From an uncultured Bdellovibrio sp. (GTDB lineage Bacteria > Bdellovibrionota > Bdellovibrionia > Bdellovibrionales > Bdellovibrionaceae): a DNA stretch of 17,096 nucleotides. Shown here piece after piece: positions 8,151 to 14,919 of the stretch. Below the pieces are notes generated by a model, which did not search any database, was not told where the DNA came from, and saw only the letters and a list, made by a program, of their open reading frames with translations. Location of the stretch: assembly GCA_946480995.1 (NCBI GenBank), contig CAMLMF010000012.1, positions 1-17,096 on the forward strand, read 5' to 3'. The position numbers and the translations under genes are program-made. Position 1 is the stretch's first letter; the number at the start of each line of letters is the position of its first letter.

Positions 8151-9190
8151 GGCGCCGGAATCTCCGTTGGACAACAACCCATGGTAATAGCCGCAAGCGG
8201 ATTGGCATTCGGGTTAATTTGCACGTTAACACTGCTCAGGTTGCACGTCCCAAAACCCATACTGCTACTTGCAATCATGCGTCTAAAAATACGGCGCATT
8301 TTATCAGGAACCTGGTCCGCATGCGTGTTTAAACAATTGATCGGATCAGAAAAATCCGAAGGCAAACCTAAATTAACCCAGGTCGGCGGGTCCGGCAGAC
8401 GAGGAGTCAAAGGCAAATCACTCCACTTAACTGTGTTAGCGATGTTGTTGTCCCAGTCGTAAGGAATACCAATTGTTGGCATCGGTATCGTAGCTTCGCA
8501 CAAGGTTTTTGCCGCATCAAAGGAAGAACCTGCACTTCCGCTGGTCAACTGATCGCCCAATGCTGCTAAATTTTCAAAAATCAGCCCCACACCTGAAACA
8601 ATACGATTCATATCATCATCGGATAAGCGCAAAGCCGCATTCGATACGACACAAGAATTCCAACCAACGTCCACGGTGCCATCGCCCAACCCACCAGACT
8701 CTTTATCAAACTTAGAGTGCAAGGTCGTCCCCATGCGTGTGATTCCTAAAATAGCTGCAAATAAATTATGTTCACTTTGCCGGTCCGCAGCTGTCGCCCC
8801 AATCGAGTGCAAGGTGTCGATCGCAAGATCACAAGCGGCCACGTTCACATTGGTGTTGGTAAATAAGCCCAAGGCAATTTTAAACATCTCAGTGGATTGC
8901 GCAGTTTTTAAATTATTGATCAAATTTAAAAATGAAATCCCACACTTGCCACCATAGGCATACATCAAGGTCGTTTTCACATCGGTGCGCGCGCGATAAC
9001 TCGCAGAAAGTTTCGTGGTCAAAATTGTAATAGCGGCATCCCAAGAGGAATCATCGATCAAATTCTTAGCATCTAAATAGAACGCCTGATCGGAATCCGT
9101 CGTAGAGTACTCTGTCAAAACGTTGGGCTTTCCACAGGAGGTGGTCAGAGCCAAACTTAAAATGATGATTATAAAATTCCGCTTATTCAT
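8147..9190 (-). CDS. Cysteine-rich lipoprotein between two outer-membrane barrels
   Basis: Predicted lipoprotein of 347 residues; I do not recognise a named family. The N-terminus is a basic-hydrophobic signal (MNKRNFIIII) ending in a lipobox-like ALTTSC, with Cys19 as the lipidation site; Thr at -3 is less usual than Leu, so lipidation is probable rather than certain. Eight further cysteines (83, 120, 180, 231, 286, 316, 339, 340) suggest disulfides in the periplasm or on the surface. The first half looks helical with a segment YGGKCGISFLNLINNL (79-94) that may be part of a TPR-like repeat; the last third is rich in proline, asparagine and aspartate. AAGGA lies 6 nt before ATG 9190. It sits 9 nt after barrel B and overlaps barrel A by 4 nt, so it is likely made together with both and may act with one of them. 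Confidence 0.8.
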   Translation of the reverse strand: MNKRNFIIIILSLALTTSCGKPNVLTEYSTTDSDQAFYLDAKNLIDDSSWDAAITILTTKLSASYRARTDVKTTLMYAYGGKCGISFLNLINNLKTAQSTEMFKIALGLFTNTNVNVAACDLAIDTLHSIGATAADRQSEHNLFAAILGITRMGTTLHSKFDKESGGLGDGTVDVGWNSCVVSNAALRLSDDDMNRIVSGVGLIFENLAALGDQLTSGSAGSSFDAAKTLCEATIPMPTIGIPYDWDNNIANTVKWSDLPLTPRLPDPPTWVNLGLPSDFSDPINCLNTHADQVPDKMRRIFRRMIASSSMGFGTCNLSSVNVQINPNANPLAAITMGCCPTEIPAP

Positions 9191-9199
9191 ACCTCATCC

Positions 9200-10285
9200 T
9201 TAAAACCGATAAGCAAATTTCATTGTGTAACGTCGATCTTCTTTAGGCGTGTCTGCAGTTCCTACTTCTTCACCGTATGTGGCGAACTGCCATTGAAAAC
9301 GCTCTGATGCAATCTCTAAACCGGAGGTCCAATACCTTTGATTATATCCGGCACGCAAAAAGAACACATCGCCAAAGTTAAACTCCATCCCAGCATGAAG
9401 CAGCTTTGCCTTATCGGCCTCATCTTGTGATGTTAATAAGCCACGATATTCCACCGTCCACGCCGAGCGCACGAAATTAGTGTGGATAGGAAACAACGCC
9501 GCAGCGACGTCAACATCTTGCTTTATCATATTGGGACGCCCCGTGGTCGACATACGAATACCGCTGGCTTTGTCAAAGGTGGTACCACCCACATCACGTG
9601 CAACGGCCGATAGGGTCGGAAGAAACTTCCAGGGAGCCGTCAAAATCAGGCCCACATCCGTAGACAATCCAACACCTTCACTGGCGATAGCATCGTAACC
9701 TAACGGCCCTGAAGTACTTAAAGCCGAGTTGTCGACTTCGATACGATTGACAAGTTTGGTATTAAAACCAAGTTTCACTCGACCATCCAAAAGACGAAAA
9801 TTGAAGCCTAAAACAAAGGCCATATCGCTGCGATAATAAGTACTGACCGTGGAACCGTCCCCCGCCATTTCAGCATCTAATAAATAATTTCCATAAAGAC
9901 CGATACCAAAATTTCGTCCGACGAACGATGGAAAGACTTGGGCTTTGGCATGATAGTAAGCACTTCTTTTTTTATCTAGTGAAGCTAAGACATCCTCTAA
10001 CGTAAACGGATTCGAAAAACTTTTTTCACCATAAATGCCCTGCGTTTGATAACCGAACTCAAGCTCTGGATCGAAAAGGGTTCCATAAAAATCACGCAGC
10101 TTCCCAAGGCCCGCAGGATTTACCAACAAAGCAGTTTCATCATTGGCCACAGCAATACACGCACCGCCCATTCCCAAACAACGGGCCCCGCTATAAAAAC
10201 TACGTCGCTCTTGAGCGTTAGCTTCGGTCCCTAACGCCATAACTAAGAAGACTTGTAAGAGCGCGATCCACAAAATCCTTTTCAT
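9200..10285 (-). CDS. Outer-membrane beta-barrel protein B (PorV/FadL-like family)
   Basis: Probable outer-membrane barrel of 361 residues. The signal peptide MKRILWIALLQ...EANA is cut after Ala24. The family motif follows (CLGMGGACIAVANDETA then NPAGLGKL). The C-terminal half has RAGYNQRYWTSG and YGEEVGTADTP, closely matching barrel C, and the chain ends in YRF, a fitting last strand for recognition by the BAM assembly machinery. The start is set at ATG 10285, which has GAGG 5 nt upstream and begins exactly at the signal peptide; an upstream frame from 10342 would add 19 non-signal residues. It is the first gene of the proposed leftward operon and diverges from the DUF2252 gene. It could transport hydrophobic compounds like FadL or serve as a scaffold like PorV; the sequence does not decide. 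Confidence 0.8.
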   Translation of the reverse strand: MKRILWIALLQVFLVMALGTEANAQERRSFYSGARCLGMGGACIAVANDETALLVNPAGLGKLRDFYGTLFDPELEFGYQTQGIYGEKSFSNPFTLEDVLASLDKKRSAYYHAKAQVFPSFVGRNFGIGLYGNYLLDAEMAGDGSTVSTYYRSDMAFVLGFNFRLLDGRVKLGFNTKLVNRIEVDNSALSTSGPLGYDAIASEGVGLSTDVGLILTAPWKFLPTLSAVARDVGGTTFDKASGIRMSTTGRPNMIKQDVDVAAALFPIHTNFVRSAWTVEYRGLLTSQDEADKAKLLHAGMEFNFGDVFFLRAGYNQRYWTSGLEIASERFQWQFATYGEEVGTADTPKEDRRYTMKFAYRF

Positions 10286-10351
10286 AGATACCTCGCAAAA
10301 ATTAGATATATCAATGTACCTATCGGCTGATATCGGGCTCATATTGAGACA
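10286..10351. promoter_or_regulatory. Divergent control region between barrel B and DUF2252 genes
   Basis: This short intergenic stretch must hold the promoter of the leftward operon and probably part of that of the rightward gene. It contains an 8-bp palindrome GATATATC (10305-10312) and a second related one, GATATC (10329-10334), with centres 23 bp apart, plus TATCGG repeated directly at 10321 and 10331. These may be operator sites. I could not pick a convincing -35/-10 pair on either strand. Confidence 0.35.
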
Positions 10352-11569
10352 ATGCCGACAAATAAGGTCTATGGTCTAGTCGTCTCTAGCAATGCTTTGC
10401 CGATAATGATCTTGATGCGTAATACATTGTCTACACTTCTTGTCATTGCAGCTTTTTGTTTTGGATTATGGGGATTTTCAAATCACTCCCGTCGCGATAT
10501 ACAATCGTCTGGTAAAGACGACCTGGACTTTCCGACACCGACCATTGACTTACAGTCTTTCAGATCAAGCTATAACCATCTTGATGAAATGACCTTTCAA
10601 AGAAAACTGGCCGATGCCTTGCACGAGGGGCCGGTTATGTTCTTCCGCTCGTTCGTAAATACTTACTATGCTGACATCGCGACACAATTAGAAACCAAGG
10701 ACTTGGTGCTGTGCTTTGGCGATCCGCACCCGGAAAACTTTGGCTTTCTGGAGTTTCCATCAGGCACACGCTTTGTTTTTAACGACATGGATGACAGCGG
10801 CTTCTGCCCACTGCAAGCTGATGCCCTTCGTTATTTCGTCGCAGTGACGTTGACCTATGGCGACCCTCAACTGACTCAAGATCTTGTACACGAATACATC
10901 CAAGTCCTGAGCGACAAAAAAAAGGCCACGTCCTTAGATAAAAACTTCTTTGCTAACTTAAGTAACAAACGCAATAAGCTTTTAAAAAAGTTCATAAAAG
11001 GCAATGAGTTTGCGGATTCTAAAGAAGTGGTGAAAATTCCAACTTCGCAAAAGAAAAAGATGCTAAGCGACTTGGCAAAAGAACCTGTGTTTGCGAGCAC
11101 TCCCCTTTTAGATATCGTGGAAGTTCCTCACGAGGGCGGCGGCAGCGGGGGTTTACAACGCTTTCTTATTTTACTTGAAAACCTTCAAGGCAAAGACCTG
11201 GTTGAACTCAAAGAGCTGGCTGACCCAGGAACCCACTTTGGCAACTGGCCACACCCTCTCTGGAGTTTTCCAGAAAGAGTCACTGAACTGAAAGAAGAGT
11301 TCTGGAAAGAGTCGCCACAATATTATCAAGCCATCTATTATAACAAAAACTTTTTGGTCAGAAGTCGCACGCGAGATTCAGTAGAAATCGCAAAACTTAC
11401 CGGAGAAGAACTTAAAGACTATTTGTTAGTGCAAGTGGGAATGCTGGCAGATCACCATAAGATCTACAAAAAAAGTGACATTCCAGATCTGGAAAAATGG
11501 TTGCAAAAAAATATTCCCACCTTACAAACTCGCTATCTAGAGACCTATCAAAATCTAAAGCGTCCTTAA
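10352..11569 (+). CDS. DUF2252 family protein with N-terminal membrane anchor or signal
   Basis: DUF2252 protein, up to 405 residues. The family shares features with kinase-like phosphotransferase folds, but a reaction has not been firmly assigned. Visible signatures are GDPHPENFG (123-131), like the GDxHxxN catalytic-loop pattern; NDMDD (144-148), like the metal-binding loop; and GGGSGGLQRFLILLE (262-276), matching the GxGSxG...R...L segment of the family. A hydrophobic stretch at about residues 24-42 without an obvious cleavage site suggests an inner-membrane anchor or uncleaved signal, which is odd for a nucleotide-binding fold because the domain may then lie outside the cytoplasm. The start is unsure: ATGs at 10352, 10406 and 10415 are all possible, none with a strong Shine-Dalgarno sequence; 10406 or 10415 puts the hydrophobic segment at the N-terminus. 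It is divergent from barrel B and upstream of a lipoprotein. Confidence 0.8.
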   Translation: MPTNKVYGLVVSSNALPIMILMRNTLSTLLVIAAFCFGLWGFSNHSRRDIQSSGKDDLDFPTPTIDLQSFRSSYNHLDEMTFQRKLADALHEGPVMFFRSFVNTYYADIATQLETKDLVLCFGDPHPENFGFLEFPSGTRFVFNDMDDSGFCPLQADALRYFVAVTLTYGDPQLTQDLVHEYIQVLSDKKKATSLDKNFFANLSNKRNKLLKKFIKGNEFADSKEVVKIPTSQKKKMLSDLAKEPVFASTPLLDIVEVPHEGGGSGGLQRFLILLENLQGKDLVELKELADPGTHFGNWPHPLWSFPERVTELKEEFWKESPQYYQAIYYNKNFLVRSRTRDSVEIAKLTGEELKDYLLVQVGMLADHHKIYKKSDIPDLEKWLQKNIPTLQTRYLETYQNLKRP

Positions 11570-11583
11570 GCGATTTAAGGGCG
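11561..11583 (+). other. Hairpin over the DUF2252 stop codon
   Basis: CGTCCTTAA (11561-11569) pairs with TTAAGGGCG (11575-11583) through one T-G wobble, leaving a GCGAT loop. The stop codon is in the first arm. No T run follows, so this is not a standard intrinsic terminator; it may attenuate or protect the transcript end. The remaining bases up to 11681 hold no gene; they precede the lipoprotein and probably include its promoter, which I cannot place with confidence. Confidence 0.45.
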
Positions 11584-11681
11584 TCCCAATTTAAGACGAG
11601 TCATTTTTAGCATTAAGACCTACGTACTAATTCCGATAAGTAAATATCTTTAAAGTGCTGGTACGATTAAGGGAGAAAAAA

Positions 11682-12401
11682 ATGGCTTTCAATAAATCCA
11701 CAGCTTTGCTTATGTCGCTGTCACTGTCGGCGTTAATGATAGGATGCGCACCGCAGTCTGAAAAAGACATGCTCGCCGAAGCACAGTATTGCTTAGATAC
11801 GGCCAAAGACAGTGCCGCCGTCCAAGGTTGCGTGAGCAAAATAGAAAGCATTACGTCAACCCAAGCTCACACCTTACGATGTGCCGCGGGATTTATCGCC
11901 TCAGGCATTACTGCTCCAGCAAAACTTTCTTCTGCACTAAATTCAATGAAAGAGGGCGGCAGTACTGCGAGCGTATTGGGTATTTTAGCTTTTGAAGACC
12001 AAGACTTGGCCGACCGTACATTTACAAGTTGTGCCCTGTCTAAGGACAATGGCTTAACATTGCTTTCCGCGATGTCAAAATCAGCCACTGTGATCAATAA
12101 CTTTGCATCCGGATCCGGAAGTTTAGAATCACAAATGCAGGCTGGTATTACAAAAATTTTGAATGACCTTAACGGCACTGCTCAGCAACAAGCGGAAGCT
12201 ATTGCAAACCTTGTTAAAGTAGGCGACACGATTCAAACCGTTTACCAAACAACTTGTGGGACTCAAGTTGCAAATACGGAACTGTGCGGCTCAATCACAA
12301 AAGCGATTGATGCAGCTCCGGGCGCCATTGATATTAAAAACAGCACCCCGCAAGAGATCGGCAACGCTCTGTTTGAGTACTGGAAAAATACCAATAACTA
12401 A
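11682..12401 (+). CDS. Cysteine-rich lipoprotein
   Basis: Predicted lipoprotein of 239 residues with no family that I recognise. The signal sequence has a hydrophobic core (ALLMSLSLSALM) and a good lipobox MIGC; the lipidated cysteine is residue 22. Six further cysteines are spread along the mature chain, an even number that would suit disulfides. The rest is alanine- and serine-rich and looks helical. The start is ATG 11682, preceded by GGGAG at 11671-11675 with good spacing; the longer frame from GTG 11655 would spoil the signal peptide. The gene ends in a strong terminator. Like the lipoprotein between barrels A and B, it lies beside a PorV/FadL-like barrel gene (C, convergent), so a shared envelope role is possible, but there is no direct evidence. 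Confidence 0.85.
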   Translation: MAFNKSTALLMSLSLSALMIGCAPQSEKDMLAEAQYCLDTAKDSAAVQGCVSKIESITSTQAHTLRCAAGFIASGITAPAKLSSALNSMKEGGSTASVLGILAFEDQDLADRTFTSCALSKDNGLTLLSAMSKSATVINNFASGSGSLESQMQAGITKILNDLNGTAQQQAEAIANLVKVGDTIQTVYQTTCGTQVANTELCGSITKAIDAAPGAIDIKNSTPQEIGNALFEYWKNTNN

Positions 12402-12427
12402 TATTTAAAGTTATATAGAGAATTATA

Positions 12428-12466
12428 AACAGCAAAGAGCTTAAACCTCTTTGCTGTTTTTATTTT
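12428..12466 (+). terminator. Strong intrinsic terminator between convergent genes
   Basis: A perfect 12-bp stem (12428-12439 AACAGCAAAGAG with 12447-12458 CTCTTTGCTGTT), a 7-nt loop and a T-rich tail to 12466 end the rightward lipoprotein transcript. The leftward barrel C gene stops at 12465, directly before the hairpin, and the first arm is preceded by an A/T-rich stretch, so it probably also ends that transcript. Confidence 0.93.
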
Positions 12467-13646
12467 AGAAATCTAGATTCAAACGAGTCGCGTAAACGCG
12501 GCTCTCAACCGGCGTGTTTTTTGTTCCCACATCATCCGCATAACTGACTAAGTCCAAATTGAAAATGCCCAGCTCTGCCGAAGCCCCTGCTGTCCAGAAT
12601 CCCTGACTTAAGCCAACGCGATAGTGACCTTTCCACCATGTTGTCACGGCCCAATCAAACTCAAAGCCGACATGCAGGCCTTTGCGCATATTAAAATCCG
12701 GATGACCAATATCACGCACATCCAAAACGCCACGGCCACCGAAAATCCACATCGACGGATATTCCCAACGCGTTCCCACATCCAACACGCGGTACATTTT
12801 ATCCGGAGCTCCATTTTGTTTTTCTTTATTTAAAAGTTTCATCGTTTGACCAAAACCTGTCTCACCGATGTTGCGCACGACCGCCCCGAAAGTGGGACGC
12901 GCTAAACGCAATACCGACCACAGTCCCTCATCAGGAAGCTCTGGAGTCCACAACACACCCAAATCCGCATCGACGGTATAACCTTCCAACAGATCTTCTT
13001 TTTTTACGATCTCGTTACTTTGCGCCAAATCGGTGGCCTTAATCGGACGACTGAAGAACCCGCGATTGACGAATTTCCCCGTGATCCCCCAGGACATGCG
13101 CCCGTGATTAAAGAGGTGCAAATCATCCGCGTACGCCAAAGCCAATGTGGTATCAGCATAAACCGTCGTATTTAAAGTGGGACCAACTTGCTTGTGCATC
13201 GCAAATTCGACGCTGACATCCATCGGGATAAATGCAAGACCCCAATTCGGACGAACCCAAAATCCTTCCAACGGCGCCATTCTTAAAGAATAAACATCGC
13301 CATAATGTTTTTCGATCAACTCAAGATAAGCAGTCTGCTTTTCAGTTTCCGTTTTTTTTGAGCTCTCAATATCTTGGTACTCTTTATAAAAATCCATGAC
13401 CCCAGGGGTGCCCGCATAGCTCATCGACAGATTCACTTGCCCATCTTCGCGACGAGCTAAGCCTGCCGGATTGTAAAAGATCGCGGAATAATCATTAGCA
13501 ACAGCGACAAAGGCGTCGCCCATACCCAATGCTCGAGGCGCCTGGTAGTGGTGATGAATCGTCGTACTGATACTTTCGGCCTGAGCCAAGGGTCCAGTAA
13601 TTACCGTGGCGACGATCATGAGGAACAAAGATCCCCTAATTAGCAT
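12465..13646 (-). CDS. Outer-membrane beta-barrel protein C (PorV/FadL-like family)
   Basis: Probable outer-membrane barrel of 393 residues and a paralogue of barrels A and B. The signal peptide runs to AQA with cleavage after Ala23. The mature N-terminus carries ALGMGDAFVAVANDYSA and YNPAGLARR, the clearest version of the family motif in the window. Near the C-terminus, VGLSQGFWTAGASAELG and YADDVGTKNTP parallel the same places in barrel B, and the chain ends in LDF as expected for the last barrel strand. The start is ATG 13646, preceded by GGAGG 4 nt upstream; a longer frame from 13682 adds 12 residues before the signal and is unlikely. It is transcribed alone, divergent from a small barrel-like gene and convergent with a lipoprotein gene. 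Ligand and role are unknown. Confidence 0.82.
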   Translation of the reverse strand: MLIRGSLFLMIVATVITGPLAQAESISTTIHHHYQAPRALGMGDAFVAVANDYSAIFYNPAGLARREDGQVNLSMSYAGTPGVMDFYKEYQDIESSKKTETEKQTAYLELIEKHYGDVYSLRMAPLEGFWVRPNWGLAFIPMDVSVEFAMHKQVGPTLNTTVYADTTLALAYADDLHLFNHGRMSWGITGKFVNRGFFSRPIKATDLAQSNEIVKKEDLLEGYTVDADLGVLWTPELPDEGLWSVLRLARPTFGAVVRNIGETGFGQTMKLLNKEKQNGAPDKMYRVLDVGTRWEYPSMWIFGGRGVLDVRDIGHPDFNMRKGLHVGFEFDWAVTTWWKGHYRVGLSQGFWTAGASAELGIFNLDLVSYADDVGTKNTPVESRVYATRLNLDF

Positions 13647-13663
13647 TTTGCCTCCAAATTTCG

Positions 13664-13692
13664 TTAACTTGATTGTAGACATAATTTATACT
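13664..13692 (+). promoter_or_regulatory. Candidate sigma-70-type promoter for the small barrel-like gene
   Basis: TTAACT (13664-13669) and TATACT (13687-13692) are 17 bp apart. Transcription would begin close to 13699-13700, which is the ATG itself, and no Shine-Dalgarno sequence is seen before that ATG. This suggests a leaderless or nearly leaderless message. Confidence 0.4.
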
Positions 13693-13699
13693 TTGTCTC
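13672..13699 (-). promoter_or_regulatory. Candidate promoter for barrel C, overlapping the divergent one
   Basis: On the minus strand GAGACA (13694-13699) and TACAAT (13672-13677) are 16 bp apart, placing the transcript start about 19 nt before ATG 13646 and leaving room for its GGAGG. The two opposing promoters would share the same DNA face. Confidence 0.35.
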
Positions 13700-14263
13700 A
13701 TGCGAGTTTTTCTTCCTCTTCTTTTTTTGACCTTGGTCGTGAGCAGCCACTCTGCGAAGAGTGCGCCGCAAACCACAACCACTGTAGAAACCAGTCCTTT
13801 TTCCGCGAAAGAGGATCCTGAACTGGCCCATCTGGACCCAGAACAAAGAAACTCTCGACCGACTTCTATATTCAATACTTCCTTAGGTTTTGCCGGCGGA
13901 AACTTTTTAGAACGCGACGAATATCAACAAGGTGTCTTTTTCGCTCTTCGCTACATCCCTTTAGAAGATGATAAGCAAGTGTGGGACTATCAGTTAGAAG
14001 TGAATAAAGAAAATATCGTTGGCGTCGCGCTGGGGCGTCGTTGGTATTGCTGTCCCGGAGATTCGTTTGAACCCTATGTTCGTGCTTCGGCAAACTTGTT
14101 CTTAAAAGGTTCCGGCGAATTGGGTGGCATTGCGGAATTAAGACGCTGGCGCCTGCGTGGCGCCGTCGGTATTGGTGAAACTTTTATTTCCGAATTTGGT
14201 GTGGGCTACGCGATCACGGGGCCAGATCTTTACGCGCAGTTTGGTTATAACTTTTTATTTTAG
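13700..14263 (+). CDS. Small secreted protein, probable outer-membrane barrel
   Basis: Exported protein of 187 residues without a family that I recognise. The N-terminus is a signal peptide (MRVFLPLLFLTLVV core, cut somewhere in residues 19-22). A threonine- and proline-containing linker with acidic residues (23-55) is followed by a glycine- and aromatic-rich half with alternating strand-like sequence and a final YNFLF, typical of a small barrel inserted by BAM. Neighbouring cysteines at 117-118 could form a vicinal pair. The start at ATG 13700 has no Shine-Dalgarno sequence; a nearby promoter suggests a leaderless message. It is divergent from barrel C, and its end overlaps coaE by 9 nt in convergent orientation with no terminator between. 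It could instead be a periplasmic protein. Confidence 0.72.
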   Translation: MRVFLPLLFLTLVVSSHSAKSAPQTTTTVETSPFSAKEDPELAHLDPEQRNSRPTSIFNTSLGFAGGNFLERDEYQQGVFFALRYIPLEDDKQVWDYQLEVNKENIVGVALGRRWYCCPGDSFEPYVRASANLFLKGSGELGGIAELRRWRLRGAVGIGETFISEFGVGYAITGPDLYAQFGYNFLF

Positions 14264-14854
14264 TTCCTTAAGCCAGACTAACAATCTGTCGACTTCTTTC
14301 AGCAGATGCTGTTCATCACGATTGTTATACAAAACAAAATCTGCCTCGGACTCTTTAAACTGAATCGGAATTTGCGAAGCAATGCGCATTTCGATTTCGT
14401 CTTCGCTTAATTGATTGCGCCGGCGTAGGCGTTCCTTTTGCTGCTCTTTGGTGCAACTGACGACGATGATTTTATCAAATTGATCTTGTGCCTTGGTTTC
14501 AAATAACAACGGCACATCATAAATGGCCAAGGGCTCATGCATATCTTCGTAACTGCGGCGGCGACGACGGGTCTCTTCGCGCACCAGTGGGTGCAGGATG
14601 GACTCTAGGGCTCGCAGCAGATCCGGATGACCAAACACCTTCTGTCCTAAGAGACGACGGTTTAAAGAGCCATCTTCCAACAAAAAGCTCTGGCCAAAGG
14701 TCTGGATCACCGACGCAAGTCCAGGAGAACCGGGTTTGACAACGTCTTTTGAAATTTCATCAGCATCGATCACGGCAATGCCACGCTCTTTGAGCAAACG
14801 ACTTACCGTACTCTTCCCGCAAGCTATACCTCCGGTCAGGCCTATCCATTTCAT
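14255..14854 (-). CDS. coaE: Dephospho-CoA kinase
   Basis: Phosphorylates the 3'-hydroxyl of dephospho-CoA with ATP, the final step of coenzyme A synthesis in the cytoplasm. The 199 residues match the usual family length. The P-loop GGIACGKST covers residues 8-16; DAD at 30-32 includes the conserved acidic residues near the substrate; HP at 88-89 and YDVPLLFE at 112-119 are family signatures; an arginine-rich lid (ERLRRRN) lies near 141-147. Start ATG 14854 has AAGGAG 8 nt upstream. The 3' end overlaps the convergent barrel-like gene by 9 nt, and the start diverges from the kinase gene with 65 nt between. It appears intact and is a housekeeping gene. Confidence 0.96.
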   Translation of the reverse strand: MKWIGLTGGIACGKSTVSRLLKERGIAVIDADEISKDVVKPGSPGLASVIQTFGQSFLLEDGSLNRRLLGQKVFGHPDLLRALESILHPLVREETRRRRRSYEDMHEPLAIYDVPLLFETKAQDQFDKIIVVSCTKEQQKERLRRRNQLSEDEIEMRIASQIPIQFKESEADFVLYNNRDEQHLLKEVDRLLVWLKELK

Positions 14855-14895
14855 AGACGAATCTCCTTAAGGAACAGGTTCATTTTACCGATAGA

Positions 14896-14908
14896 CCCCT
14901 CAAAGGGG
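14896..14908 (+). other. Small hairpin in the leader of the kinase gene
   Basis: CCCCT (14896-14900) pairs with AGGGG (14904-14908) around a CAA loop, 11 nt before the kinase ATG. It would pair up the nearest purine-rich stretch that could bind the ribosome, so it may lower translation. It lies in the 65-nt divergent region shared with coaE; I see no clear promoter pair there. Confidence 0.3.
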
Positions 14909-14919
14909 AACTGGAATAA

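Noticed and set aside
8039..8957. Plus-strand frames opposite the lipoprotein gene
   Set aside because: The minus-strand gene has a signal peptide, lipobox, ribosome binding site and exact coupling to its neighbour, so these frames are antisense shadows.
11658..11677. TGGTACG near 11660, resembling the -24 element of a sigma-54 promoter
   Set aside because: The required TTGC-type -12 element is absent at the right spacing, and the site lies within the leader immediately before the ribosome binding site.
7032..13646. The barrel-lipoprotein-DUF2252 region as a mobile or defence island
   Set aside because: There are no integrase, transposase, terminal repeats or tRNA attachment site, and composition appears to match the neighbouring housekeeping genes.
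13636..13875. Minus-strand frame upstream of barrel C
   Set aside because: It runs antisense to the small barrel-like gene and through the control region, with no start signal or domain; it is not needed to explain barrel C.
14861..14876. TCCTTAAGGA palindrome before coaE as an operator
   Set aside because: It coincides with the AAGGAG ribosome binding site of coaE, which explains most of the sequence; one short palindrome alone is weak evidence.
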